In this document: positions 36,991-45,775 of the stretch, one piece after another
Position numbering within the stretch: the stretch's first letter is position 1
How the letters are laid out: each line of letters starts with the position of its first letter
Assembly: GCF_000797495.1 (NCBI RefSeq)
Contig: NZ_JTGN01000005.1
Span: 117,104-181,103 of the forward strand
Length of the DNA: 64,000 nucleotides
Source: Robinsoniella peoriensis
GTDB lineage: Bacteria; Bacillota; Clostridia; Lachnospirales; Lachnospiraceae
Reading direction: 5' to 3'
Program-made: the position numbers and the translations under genes
Notes under the pieces: model-generated
Seen by the model: the letters and a program-made list of their open reading frames with translations, nothing else
What the model was told of the DNA's origin: nothing
Database searches by the model: none

Positions 36991-38383
36991 ACTTTTGCGC
37001 CCATTCTAAGAGAGTTTCTTTTATTATATTAAGCCCCCTGGCCAGATCTTCATGACGATCAGGAGAGCAGACAGCCAGGCGGACAGCCGGAATAAGATTG
37101 CTGTTTCCTACTAAAAAACGTTCACTGCAAAACACATGTACGCCCTTCTTTTTTAAACAAATTTCCAACGCATGACTATTAATAGGTTTACGGAGTGTCA
37201 GCCAGCGAAACTGGCTTCTTTGGTTTCCCCAAAGTTCATTTCCGGCTAATATGTTTTCCGTAATTCTATTTCTTTTTTTGATTTCCTGAATCTTATCCGT
37301 AATAATGTTCCCTGCCAAACCAGTTTGAATTAACTGTGCGGCAAGTTCAGTTTCGATAGGTGATGACATAACATTAATATTTCTGATTCCAGTCAGCAGG
37401 CTTTCGCGAAAAATAAGGGGTGTAACCATAAAAGATATTCTTAACCCGGCTGACAGAGCATTAGAAAGTGTGCAAATATGAATGGTTTGATCGGGTATTA
37501 ATTCATACAGAGAAATGCCTGGCTTTTCGGATAAAAAGGTATAGGTGCCATCTTCAATATTAATCAGTGCGTATTTTTCTATAATGCGGCTCAACTGGGA
37601 GCGTTCATTTATATCCATTGTGACAGTCGTTGGATTATGGAAATCGGGAATCACATATATTCCCTTTATACGCTCTGTCCTGCATACCTGTTCTAAATAT
37701 TTTAGATCCATTTGTTTGCCCAGATAAGGAATAGGAACCAGTATGATTCCCAGCATATTTGCAATATTTTTAATTCCCGGGTAAGTAAGGGAGTTTGTAA
37801 CAATTTTATCACCGTAGTGAAAGAGTGAAGCTAATACAACCGTTAAGGAATTCTGTAATCCGGATGTGATTAAAATATTTTCTGGCTTCGTATGAATGCC
37901 CAGCATTTTCAGCCATAGGCAGGCACTTTCTTTTTGCGGCAGACTTCCTGAAATATCGGTGTATTTTAGTATGTTATCAATATTTACCTTGGATGGAAGC
38001 CTTTTTAGCATCTGCGTTATATACTTATTTTGCTGATATAGCGGATGAGATGCGCCAAGGTTAATGCAATTGAAATCTTCGATCTCGTGTAACATCGGAA
38101 GATTTGCGCTTACATCGGAAGCAACGTAGGTTCCTCTTCCGATGGTTCCACTGATTAAGCCCTTTGCTTCACATAATTTAAATGCTCTTGTAATCGTACT
38201 CAGGTTAACATCCAGATAATCAGCTAACTCCCTTTGGGGAGGCAGCTTATCATTAGGACGCAAAATTCCCGCACCGATATCTTTTTCTAATGCAGCTGCG
38301 ATAGAAAGATATACTGGCTTTTTTTCTTTATTTAGTTTTGGCCTCCAGCTCATAGGATAATTTTCAAATGAATTAACCGGCAT
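36989..38383 (-). CDS. MocR/PdxR-type GntR regulator lacking the PLP lysine
   Basis: 464 residues. GntR winged helix at about 20-95 (LRPNDKLPPQRELADYLDVN, STITRAFKLCEAKGLI), then a class I aminotransferase-like domain. Conserved substrate/PLP residues are partly kept: DFHNPTTVTM and NIEDGTYTF (Asp that holds the PLP nitrogen). But the Schiff-base lysine, normally in SFSK.LAPGLR, reads TLSNALSAGLR with N308. It therefore cannot bind PLP covalently. Start 38383 chosen with GAGGTGG five bases upstream; the GTG at 38392 overlaps it. It faces the deformylase-like gene across 174 bases and may control it. Confidence 0.85.
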   Translation of the reverse strand: MPVNSFENYPMSWRPKLNKEKKPVYLSIAAALEKDIGAGILRPNDKLPPQRELADYLDVNLSTITRAFKLCEAKGLISGTIGRGTYVASDVSANLPMLHEIEDFNCINLGASHPLYQQNKYITQMLKRLPSKVNIDNILKYTDISGSLPQKESACLWLKMLGIHTKPENILITSGLQNSLTVVLASLFHYGDKIVTNSLTYPGIKNIANMLGIILVPIPYLGKQMDLKYLEQVCRTERIKGIYVIPDFHNPTTVTMDINERSQLSRIIEKYALINIEDGTYTFLSEKPGISLYELIPDQTIHICTLSNALSAGLRISFMVTPLIFRESLLTGIRNINVMSSPIETELAAQLIQTGLAGNIITDKIQEIKKRNRITENILAGNELWGNQRSQFRWLTLRKPINSHALEICLKKKGVHVFCSERFLVGNSNLIPAVRLAVCSPDRHEDLARGLNIIKETLLEWAQK

Positions 38384-38557
38384 GATTTCCACCTCTCACA
38401 AATAATTGTTCTGCATACAATTTTAGCATTGAAACCATACAATATCAAGAGTTATAATTTGGGGGTAAACAGCCAGACTTAGTCCTTCCGCAAAAGGAAT
38501 GTGAGCATTGGTGCAAAGAATTTGAAACGAACTTTATAGTAAAAGAGGATAAAGAAT

Positions 38558-39040
38558 ATGGTAAAAGAAATATTGCTGCTTGGGGATAAACGATTATATC
38601 AAAAAAGTGAATCAGTACAAGTGGGTAAGGATCTGGATCCTATTATCGCCGATCTGCATGACACCTTAATGGATTTTAGAATCAGGTATCAGGCGGGGCG
38701 TGCTATTGCAGCACCACAAATCGGAGTAGGGGAACGTATTATTTATATGCATCTGGATTCACCCACAGTCTTTATTAACCCGGAACTGGAATTTCCGGAC
38801 GGCGAAGAAATGGAAGTTCTGGATGATTGCATGTCTTTTCCTGATTTATATGTAAGAGTAAAAAGGCACAAACGCTGTATCATACAATATTTTGATACAG
38901 ACTGGAAGAAAAGGGAGATGATTTTAGAGGGGGATCTGGCAGAATTATTACAGCACGAATATGATCATTTGGACGGTATACTTGCAACTATGAGGGCAAT
39001 AGACAATAAAGCATTTTACATGAGAGAGGAGATAATATGA
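38558..39040 (+). CDS. def: Peptide deformylase-like metalloenzyme
   Basis: 160 residues. The three deformylase motifs are recognisable: GRAIAAPQIG (GxGLAAPQ), DDCMSFP (normally EGCLS) and LLQHEYDHLDG (QHExDHLxG), so the cysteine and both histidines of the Fe/Zn site are present. The changes EG to DD and L to M in the second motif suggest a paralogue rather than the housekeeping enzyme, perhaps acting on another formyl or amide substrate. ATGA overlap couples it to the racemase downstream. Divergent from the MocR-type regulator. AGAGGA is a weak ribosome site. Confidence 0.82.
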   Translation: MVKEILLLGDKRLYQKSESVQVGKDLDPIIADLHDTLMDFRIRYQAGRAIAAPQIGVGERIIYMHLDSPTVFINPELEFPDGEEMEVLDDCMSFPDLYVRVKRHKRCIIQYFDTDWKKREMILEGDLAELLQHEYDHLDGILATMRAIDNKAFYMREEII

Positions 39041-39735
39041 AAAAGTTAGGGATACTTGGTGGCATCAGCTCAGCTTCCACGGCAGAATATTATAAAAAAA
39101 TATTGAATTTGTATTATGGAAAATTTCAGAATTATTATTACCCGGAGATAGTGATAGAGAGTCTTAATTTCCAGTATTTTACCGACCTTGAAAATCAGAA
39201 CCGCTTGGATGAATATTTAAATTACATTAAAAAGGGAATTGTAAATTTAAAAAATGCAGGTGCAGACATAGTAATCATGGCTGCCAACTCTCCCCATTCG
39301 GTATATGGTTTACTGGAAAAGGAACTTGAAATACCAATTTTAAATATTGTGGATTCTGTAGCGAAACAGGCACAGGCACTGAAGATGAGAAAGCTGCTTT
39401 TGACCGGAATACGGTATACAATGAAGCATTCCTTTTATAAGGACAGAATGAAGAAATATGGGATTGAAATGATATCGCCGGATGAAAAACATCAGAATAT
39501 AATTAATCATATCATTTTTGATGAATTGGTAATAAATAAAATTAATCAACAATCTCAGAGGAAATTTATCGAGATTGTTGATTATTACAAGAAAGAATAT
39601 GGAATTCAGGGGGTAGTCTTAGGGTGTACAGAACTGCCCCTGTTGGCGGAGGGGTTGGAAGCACCCGTACCATTTCTGGATTCTCTGGAATTGCATTGCT
39701 TGGATACTTTGGCGTATATTTTACTCCCGGAATGA
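39037..39735 (+). CDS. Aspartate/glutamate racemase family protein
   Basis: 232 residues. GILGGISSASTAEYYKKI is the family's opening loop. The second catalytic residue is present (LGCTELPLL); the position of the first catalytic Cys/Thr reads ANSPH, a serine in place of Cys. This may give a one-cysteine racemase or an amino-acid-binding relative. It overlaps the deformylase-like gene by four bases, so the two act together; the product may be a D-amino acid or modified aspartate. It ends only 12 bases from the convergent HxlR gene. Confidence 0.85.
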   Translation: MKKLGILGGISSASTAEYYKKILNLYYGKFQNYYYPEIVIESLNFQYFTDLENQNRLDEYLNYIKKGIVNLKNAGADIVIMAANSPHSVYGLLEKELEIPILNIVDSVAKQAQALKMRKLLLTGIRYTMKHSFYKDRMKKYGIEMISPDEKHQNIINHIIFDELVINKINQQSQRKFIEIVDYYKKEYGIQGVVLGCTELPLLAEGLEAPVPFLDSLELHCLDTLAYILLPE

Positions 39736-39747
39736 AGTGAATGATAA

Positions 39748-40080
39748 TTATAGCCGATTCTTTTCTCCCCATTCACACATTCCGTCCAGAATTGGTATCA
39801 GGGATTTTCCGCGTTCTGTCAGGCTGTATTCTACTTTGGGTGGAATCTGCGGGTATTCTTTCCGGTTGACAAGCTGATCATTTTCCAGTTCTTTTAATGT
39901 GGAACTAAGGGTTTTATAAGAAATTGTACCGATATATTTTTTCATTTCATTAAATCTCACGATGCCATATTCCATCAAAGTATATAGGATTGTCATTTTA
40001 TATTTTCCGTTAATCAGTGACAGGGTATAGCTGAAACCTGTTCCTTCTAAATTTGAATCTGAGATACATTCCAAACCCAT
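39748..40080 (-). CDS. HxlR family transcriptional regulator
   Basis: 110 residues with an HxlR winged helix: FSYTLSLINGKYKMTILYTL, then MKKYIGTISYKTLSSTLKEL and the wing VNRKEYPQIPPKVEYSLTERG. Start 40080 chosen because AAGGAGAG lies seven bases upstream; the ATG at 40113 would add 11 residues over that site. It is divergent from the flavodoxin-like reductase, the usual HxlR target (redox or electrophile response). Confidence 0.88.
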   Translation of the reverse strand: MGLECISDSNLEGTGFSYTLSLINGKYKMTILYTLMEYGIVRFNEMKKYIGTISYKTLSSTLKELENDQLVNRKEYPQIPPKVEYSLTERGKSLIPILDGMCEWGEKNRL

Positions 40081-40306
40081 ATTTACACTCTCCTTAAAGT
40101 AAGTATTATACATAATTGTTAGTATCGCACTTTTATGTGCGTACTTGTTTTAAGTATAGTTCTGGGTATAATTATATTGTAGATAAAAGAAAAAGTCAAT
40201 TCCGGAGGAGCCAGTAAATGTAATTTCTAAAATGAAATTCGAACAATTAGCAAATGTTTATTCCGGAGCAGGCAGTAAGCGTATAATGAAAATGGAGGAT
40301 ACCGTA

Positions 40307-40855
40307 ATGGGAAAGAAAATAATTATATTAAATGGAAGTCCAAGACAAAAAGGAAATACGGCAGGATTAATTGAAGCATTTACGAAAGGGGCAGAAAGTT
40401 CAGGAAACACCGTGATGAGATTTGATCTGCAGAAGATGAATATTCATCCATGCCTAGGCTGTTATGGCGGAGGAAAAAATCCGGATAGCCCTTGCGTGCA
40501 AAAGGATGATATGGATCAAATTTATCCCTATTACATAGATGCAGATGTGGTAGTGCTTGCAACGCCGCTTTATTACTGGTCCATGAGCGGACAATTAAAA
40601 TGTGCGTTTGACCGTTTGTTTGCAGTTGCAGAATGTGATTCCGGTTATAACAATCCGAAAAAAGATAGTATTCTTTTGATGGCAGCAGAGGGGAACGGAT
40701 TTGATGAGACGGTATACTGGTATGACCATTTAAGCCAACATATCGGATGGAAAGACCTGGGCCGGGTACTTGCCGGTGGTGTTATGAATGTAGGTGATAT
40801 CAACGGAAGCGAGAAACTCACAGAAGCCGAAAATTTAGGGGCATCTATTTCATAG
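40307..40855 (+). CDS. Flavodoxin-like NAD(P)H-dependent reductase
   Basis: 182 residues. NGSPRQKGNTAGLIEAF is the FMN phosphate loop; HPCLGCYGGGKNPDSPCVQKDDM has cysteines at positions typical of iron-sulfur flavoprotein relatives; ATPLYYWSMSGQLKCAFDR is the second FMN loop. Probably an electron-transfer or quinone/nitro reductase. Start 40307: GGAGG eight bases upstream, and the protein begins at the standard MGKKIIILNG; upstream ATGs at 40232 and 40286 lie in a repeated leader. Likely controlled by the divergent HxlR. Confidence 0.85.
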   Translation: MGKKIIILNGSPRQKGNTAGLIEAFTKGAESSGNTVMRFDLQKMNIHPCLGCYGGGKNPDSPCVQKDDMDQIYPYYIDADVVVLATPLYYWSMSGQLKCAFDRLFAVAECDSGYNNPKKDSILLMAAEGNGFDETVYWYDHLSQHIGWKDLGRVLAGGVMNVGDINGSEKLTEAENLGASIS

Positions 40856-40881
40856 GAAAGATGAAGAGTAGAAAATATTGT

Positions 40882-41485
40882 AAATTTGAATTTAGCTAAT
40901 TAAGACGCTTTGTAGATGTAGGTAGTGTACGGAAAGAGAAGGGGACGGACCAGGACATTGGTTTGGAAGGCTTACCGCAGAACTGGCATTTTCTAACCTT
41001 CCCGGAGCACTTTTTGGCGGCACGCGGGCATTCGCTCCGAAATCCTGATGCATTTCGCAGCTCACTGCCCGCTTAGTATCCGATGGGAGCCAGTCGAATT
41101 GTATCCGCCAAAAATCACTCCGGGTAGGTAAGTAAATGCTCAGCTCTGCTATACGCCTTCCAAACCAATGTCCTGGTCCGCCCCCTTCTCTTTCCGAGAT
41201 AGCATTCGTTGATACAAAGCTGGTTTTCTCAGCATGATGGGACCCTGGGGTTGTGGCATGCCGGACGTGATTGGCGTAAAGCTACTGATGTAAAGCAACT
41301 GATCTTGAGAACGGAATTTGTTTTTCATTCCGCGATTAGAAAAAGAAGTAGACGTTATCTTCTTTTATGCATAAACAGCCAAAAATATACTGCAATCCAT
41401 CCAATAAAGAACAGCCAGCCACACCCATCTTTCTGTACACTACTATCATTTACAAAGCGTCCCCTTCTCAGCTAAACCCAAATTT
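40882..41485 (+). repeat. Long inverted-repeat element, copy 2 (full length)
   Basis: About 604 bases bounded by inverted ends (AAATTTGAATTTAGCT ... AGACGCTTTGTAGATG at left; ACAAAGCGTCCCCTTCTC ... AGCTAAACCCAAATTT at right). Inside, a 42-base arm at 40930-40971 pairs with 41155-41196, 41 of 42 positions. Centre contains the block shared with copies 1 and 3. No protein gene supported. The rest of the 40856-41827 gap is copy B of the small element and a short promoter region before the symporter. Confidence 0.85.
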
Positions 41486-41512
41486 AAGATGAAATTATTC
41501 TCTATAGTACTG

Positions 41513-41672
41513 GAGCGTGTTTTAAAATTCATTCCTGCCATCTGCATGCCCCACTTTGCGGCATATTTGCCCCGAATTCAGGTTGCGTAGCCCGCTACGC
41601 GCCCTTCATCCGGGACAAATCTCCCACAAACTGTGACGCACAGCTGCCAGAAAGCAATTTTAAAACACGCTC
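41513..41672. repeat. 160-bp MITE-like element, copy B (best preserved)
   Basis: Perfect 17-base terminal inverted repeats: GAGCGTGTTTTAAAATT at the left and AATTTTAAAACACGCTC at the right. Interior has the small palindrome GTAGCCCGCTACG and no reading frame. Directly follows copy 2 of the larger element. Confidence 0.9.
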
Positions 41673-41827
41673 TAGGAGTATAGAGTTAAATTAGAAAAAT
41701 TCTTGTCCATTATAGGACGATATGTTACAATGGGGAAGTTGTATGCATCACCTTATTAATGGGCATTATAATTAGAAACATTATATGACACAGCAAGATA
41801 ATCTTTTGTTAAAGGAAGTAGATAAAA

Positions 41828-43237
41828 ATGGATAATGTATTTTTTAAAGAATTTTTGATGTTAAGTGATATTCGAACACTGCTTTGTCTGGGGCTATTAG
41901 TTGCCTTATTCATAGTTATGAACAGAATTCAAAAGCGAAAGGTAAGCTTTTCCAAAAGAATGATTATTGGTACCGTATTCGGATTGGTGCTGGGACTGAT
42001 AGTACAGGCTATATCCGGATTTGTTAATCAGCCGATGGATATTACTTTCGTTGCGGAAACCACAAAGTGGTATGGGTTATTTGGCAACGGATTTATAGAT
42101 CTGATCAGAATGCTGGTTGTACCGTTGGTTATGGTATCGATTATCCATGTGATTATCAACATGCAAAAAGATGCCAACATTGGTAAACTGACTAAGAATA
42201 CCATTGTTGTAACTATGGTAATGGTTATTATAGCTGTTGTGGTAGGCCTTTGCGTAGGCATCCTGTTCAAAGTTGGAACAGGGATGTCGACTACTGCTGA
42301 AGCAGTAGAGATGAAAGAAATTAAAACAGTAGTAGATACCTTGAGAGGATTACTGCCTGCTAATCCGGCACAGGCAATGGTGGATGTAAATATTATTGCA
42401 CTGGTGATTGTAGCTGTATTTTTTGGCCTGGGAGCCAAAAGAATGTCCAAAAAATACTTTGATGTTGTAAAGCCATTTTTTGATTTGATTAATGCACTGC
42501 ATAAAATTATTATGAGTATTGCCATGACAATTATCAAATATATGCCATATGCAGTAATTGCTTTACTGGCTAATACGATTGCCCAAAAGGGTATTGAAAG
42601 TATTTTGGAAGTGGGTATTTTTATTGCAGCCCTTTATACAGCGGTGGCAATTATGTTTATCATCCAGTTGATTACTTTGGTGATATTTGGTGTGAATCCG
42701 GGGATTTATCTTAAAAAAGGTATCTCTGTTATGATTCTGGCATTTACTTCAAGGTCCAGTGTAGGTTCCCTGCCTCTTACCATTGAAACCCTAACGGATA
42801 AAATGGGCGTAAATGACGGCACAGCCAATTTTGTTGCCGGTTTTGGTACAACTGCGGGTATGCAGGGATGTGCAGGAGTATTTCCGGCGTTGCTCCTTAT
42901 ATTTGTGGCTAATGTAAATGGTATGCCTATAGATATTACTTTTATTGCAATGTCCATTATTGTTGTGACTTTAGGTTCGTTGGGAATCGCAGGAATACCG
43001 GGAACAGCCACTATGGCAGCCTCCGTTGCCCTGTCTGGTGTGGGTCTGGCATCTTCCTTTCCGGTAGTCAGCCCGATTCTGGCAATCGATCCTATCATTG
43101 ACATGGGAAGGACACTGCTTAATGTGACCGGATCTATGGTTAATGCCATTGTCGTAGACAGAACATTAGGTCAAATGAATATGGAAAAATTTAAGGATAT
43201 GAATACAGAAGTTATACCGGAAAGTAGGAAAGAGTAG
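41828..43237 (+). CDS. tcyP: Dicarboxylate/amino acid:cation symporter, L-cystine type
   Basis: 469 residues, DAACS family. About eight membrane segments plus two re-entrant loops; the hairpin-1 serine-rich motif TSRSSVGSLPLTIE, GTTAGMQGCAGVFPALL, and the NVTGSMVNAIVVDR segment with the cation-site Asn/Asp match TcyP-like cystine transporters better than glutamate GltP. It would import cystine with sodium or protons at the plasma membrane. Single gene with its own terminator. Ribosome site AAGGAAG. The symbol is by similarity of these motifs only. Confidence 0.82.
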   Translation: MDNVFFKEFLMLSDIRTLLCLGLLVALFIVMNRIQKRKVSFSKRMIIGTVFGLVLGLIVQAISGFVNQPMDITFVAETTKWYGLFGNGFIDLIRMLVVPLVMVSIIHVIINMQKDANIGKLTKNTIVVTMVMVIIAVVVGLCVGILFKVGTGMSTTAEAVEMKEIKTVVDTLRGLLPANPAQAMVDVNIIALVIVAVFFGLGAKRMSKKYFDVVKPFFDLINALHKIIMSIAMTIIKYMPYAVIALLANTIAQKGIESILEVGIFIAALYTAVAIMFIIQLITLVIFGVNPGIYLKKGISVMILAFTSRSSVGSLPLTIETLTDKMGVNDGTANFVAGFGTTAGMQGCAGVFPALLLIFVANVNGMPIDITFIAMSIIVVTLGSLGIAGIPGTATMAASVALSGVGLASSFPVVSPILAIDPIIDMGRTLLNVTGSMVNAIVVDRTLGQMNMEKFKDMNTEVIPESRKE

Positions 43238-43266
43238 TAAAATTGATAAGGTGAATAGGCAGCAAA

Positions 43267-43305
43267 GAAGATGTGCCATGCAGGATGCGGCACATCTTCT
43301 TTTTG
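43267..43305. terminator. Terminator after cystine-type symporter
   Basis: GAAGATGTGCC and GGCACATCTTC form an 11-bp perfect stem with an 11-base loop, followed by TTTTT. Confidence 0.85.
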
Positions 43306-43356
43306 GAGAATGAAATAGGCGGGGCTGCCCCGTCTGTTTTTATGTCACATATCACA

Positions 43357-43401
43357 TTGACATTTTTCGATATGACGTTTATACTAAGATATATCGAAAA
43401 A
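43357..43401 (+). promoter_or_regulatory. Promoter and ArsR-type operator
   Basis: TTGACA (43357-43362), 17-base spacer and TATACT (43380-43385). TTTTTCGATAT (43363-43373) and ATATCGAAAAA (43391-43401) are perfect 11-base inverted arms flanking the -10, positioned to let a dimeric repressor block RNA polymerase. Confidence 0.8.
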
Positions 43402-43421
43402 AATGAATGTGAGGTGATTTT

Positions 43422-43709
43422 ATGGGGAACTATGAGAATGAAGCAAAAGTTTTTAAAGCTTTTTGCGATGAGAATCGGTTACAGATATTAGAAATGCTCC
43501 GCAGCGGGGAAAAATGCGGATGCAGGCTTCTGGCTGAACTGGATATTAGTCAGTCAACCCTGTCTCATCATATGAAAATCTTATGTGATTCCGGAGTTGT
43601 CTCCGGGAGGAAGGTTGGAAAATGGACACATTATTCTATCAGCAGACAGGGCAGTGAAAGAGCAGGCATGCTTCTTAGGGAATTGACAAAAACTGAGGGT
43701 TCAGAATAA
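43422..43709 (+). CDS. ArsR/SmtB family metal- or redox-responsive repressor
   Basis: 95 residues. Winged helix: LLAELDISQSTLSHHMKILCDSG, then WTHYSISRQGSE. GEKCGC in front of the recognition region puts two cysteines at the place where ArsR binds arsenite (ELCVCDL), so As/Sb or another thiophilic ligand is likely. It heads a unit with an MFS exporter (16 bases downstream) and an ABC exporter. The promoter's inverted repeat is its probable operator. GAGGTGA ribosome site. Confidence 0.88.
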   Translation: MGNYENEAKVFKAFCDENRLQILEMLRSGEKCGCRLLAELDISQSTLSHHMKILCDSGVVSGRKVGKWTHYSISRQGSERAGMLLRELTKTEGSE

Positions 43710-43725
43710 GAGGTTAATAAATAAT

Positions 43726-44973
43726 ATGAAACATATGAAACCATGGAAGAAAAATTTTTTTACTATATGGAGCGGGCAGGCAGTTTCTCAATTTTCCAGT
43801 TCTGTTTTACAATTTGCTATCGTCTGGTATTTAACGGATGTGACAGGTTCTGCGTTAGTACTATCGGCAGCCATGCTAATGGGTTTTCTGCCCCAGGGGA
43901 TTTTAGGACCGTTTATCGGTGTGTATATTGACCGCTATCAACGAAAGAAAATTATGATTATATCTGATCTTTTGATTTCTGCAGCCAGTTTTGTCCTGGT
44001 TATTGCTGGGGTGTTCGGATTCCTTTCAACAGGAGTTATTTTGGCTGTTTTGCTGGTACGTTCGATTGGTTCCGCTTTTCATACACCGTGCCTGCAGGCG
44101 GCAACACCTCAGATTGTTCCAGCGGATCAGCTGACTCGCTGTGCGGGATATTCTCAGTCACTGCAATCTGTTTCACAGATATTCAGCCCTGTATTGGCGG
44201 CTGTACTTTATCAGATATGGAGCCTGAGTGGAATTATTTTTTTAGATGTTATTGGAGCGCTGATTGCAGTATTCACATTGATAATCAGTTATATTCCAGA
44301 GTTAGAAAAAGGTGAAGAGACAAAAAGACTGCCCGTAATACGTGAAATGCTGGAAGGTTTTCGGATTTTACGTACAAATAAAGGAATGCTTGGGCTGGTA
44401 TTAATCAGCGCATTATATACATTGGCACTGATGCCCACCAGTGCATTGTTTCCCTTAATGAGCATGTCCTATTTTGGAGGAACAAGCACCTATGCAAGTA
44501 TTGTTGAGGTTATTTTTTCAGTAGGGCTGCTGATCGGTTCTTTAATTTTAAGCAGGTGGGGCGGGACAAAAAACAAAGTTTACACGATTATAGGTTCTTA
44601 TCTGTTAATGAGTGGGAGCCTTTTTGCTTCCGGATTGCTTCCTCAGAATGGATTTGTCGCTTTTACCATATTTTCTTGTATGATGGGCATATCCGGACCG
44701 TTTTATTGGGGAATGTATACACCGCTGCTGCAAAGTAAATTTGATGCGAAATATTTGGGAAGAGTGATGTCTCTGTCAGGCAGTATTATGGTAATCACAT
44801 CACCGATAGGGCTTTCTTTGTCCGGAGTATTTGCAGAGGCATTTGGGGTAGAGAAATGGTTTTTGGTAGCTGGTACATTGACTTTCCTGGCGGCAGTACT
44901 GTGCCTGTGTATTCCAGCCATTCGTAACTGTGATAAAAACACGCTCCAGGAGAGGAAGAAACAGGCAGTATGA
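43726..44973 (+). CDS. MFS exporter (Mef/macrolide-efflux-like)
   Basis: 415 residues with about twelve membrane segments. FLPQGILGPFIGVYIDRYQRKKIMI holds the loop 2-3 signature (G-x-x-x-D-R-x-x-R-[RK]); LLVRSIGSAFHTPCLQAATPQIV resembles the Mef/enterobactin-exporter group. Immediately after the ArsR gene, so expressed with it and probably removes the ligand or a related compound; the drug or metal is not readable. ATG at 43726 (or 43735) follows a GAGG. Confidence 0.83.
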   Translation: MKHMKPWKKNFFTIWSGQAVSQFSSSVLQFAIVWYLTDVTGSALVLSAAMLMGFLPQGILGPFIGVYIDRYQRKKIMIISDLLISAASFVLVIAGVFGFLSTGVILAVLLVRSIGSAFHTPCLQAATPQIVPADQLTRCAGYSQSLQSVSQIFSPVLAAVLYQIWSLSGIIFLDVIGALIAVFTLIISYIPELEKGEETKRLPVIREMLEGFRILRTNKGMLGLVLISALYTLALMPTSALFPLMSMSYFGGTSTYASIVEVIFSVGLLIGSLILSRWGGTKNKVYTIIGSYLLMSGSLFASGLLPQNGFVAFTIFSCMMGISGPFYWGMYTPLLQSKFDAKYLGRVMSLSGSIMVITSPIGLSLSGVFAEAFGVEKWFLVAGTLTFLAAVLCLCIPAIRNCDKNTLQERKKQAV

Positions 44974-45028
44974 ATGAATAATACCATCAGTCTGCTCATA
45001 TACCATAGGTAGAAGCGAGGTGATATGA

Positions 45029-45775
45029 ATGGAAGATTGTCTGTCGGTAGATGGGCTTAGTAAAGCTTATGGCAAAAAGAAAATAGTCAAATCTCTGGAA
45101 TTCCAGGTGAAACAGGGACAAGTGCTGGCATTTTTGGGGCCAAATGGTGCGGGGAAAAGTACAACAATGAATATGATTGGAACCCTTCTTGCCAAAACAG
45201 ATGGGAAAATATATATTGACAACAAAGATATGGACACTGATAAAAATGAGATTAAGAGAAAAATCGGTATGGTTTTCCAGGAAGATGTACTGGATGGGGA
45301 TTTGACGATCTATCAGAATCTGTGGTTTAGAGGGGGATTGTACTGGAAACGTGACAGCGAATTGAAGAAACAGATTGGTGAGCTGATTCATTTGCTGGAC
45401 ATGGAAAAGATTCAGAATCAAAGATACGGGGAATGTTCCGGCGGACAGCGAAGACTGGCACAGATTGCCCGTGCATTAATATCTAAACCCAGACTGCTGA
45501 TTCTGGATGAACCCACTACCGGTCTGGACCCGGTTACCAGACAAAATGTCTGGGATGTGCTGCTAAAGCTGAAAGAGCAGCTGCAGATGACGATATTTTA
45601 TACCACACACTATCTGGATGAAGCGTCCTATGCAGATACACTTTGTATTTTAAAAGATGGTAAAATAGCTGCTTGCGGAAGTCTGAGACAGATTCAGTCA
45701 AAATGGAAAAACAGTCTGAAAACGCCGGATTTGGACGAAATATATTTTCAATTGTTAAAAGGAGAAGCATTATGA
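45029..45775 (+). CDS. ABC transporter ATP-binding protein
   Basis: 248 residues. Walker A GPNGAGKST, Q-loop MVFQEDVLDGDLT, signature CSGGQRRLAQ, Walker B LLILDEPTTGLDP and H-loop TTHYLDEA are all present. DrrA/NodI-like ATPase. GAGGTGA ribosome site; 55 bases after the MFS gene, so it can be part of the ArsR-controlled unit. Works with the permease that overlaps its stop. Confidence 0.92.
   Translation: MEDCLSVDGLSKAYGKKKIVKSLEFQVKQGQVLAFLGPNGAGKSTTMNMIGTLLAKTDGKIYIDNKDMDTDKNEIKRKIGMVFQEDVLDGDLTIYQNLWFRGGLYWKRDSELKKQIGELIHLLDMEKIQNQRYGECSGGQRRLAQIARALISKPRLLILDEPTTGLDPVTRQNVWDVLLKLKEQLQMTIFYTTHYLDEASYADTLCILKDGKIAACGSLRQIQSKWKNSLKTPDLDEIYFQLLKGEAL

Noticed and set aside
41209..41475. 88-codon frame
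   Set aside because: Within the right half of long-element copy 2; not conserved in copy 1.
45673..45771. Longer N-terminus for the ABC-2 permease
   Set aside because: The extra 33 residues overlap the ATPase coding end; the ATG at 45772 with its GGAGAA site gives the standard family start.
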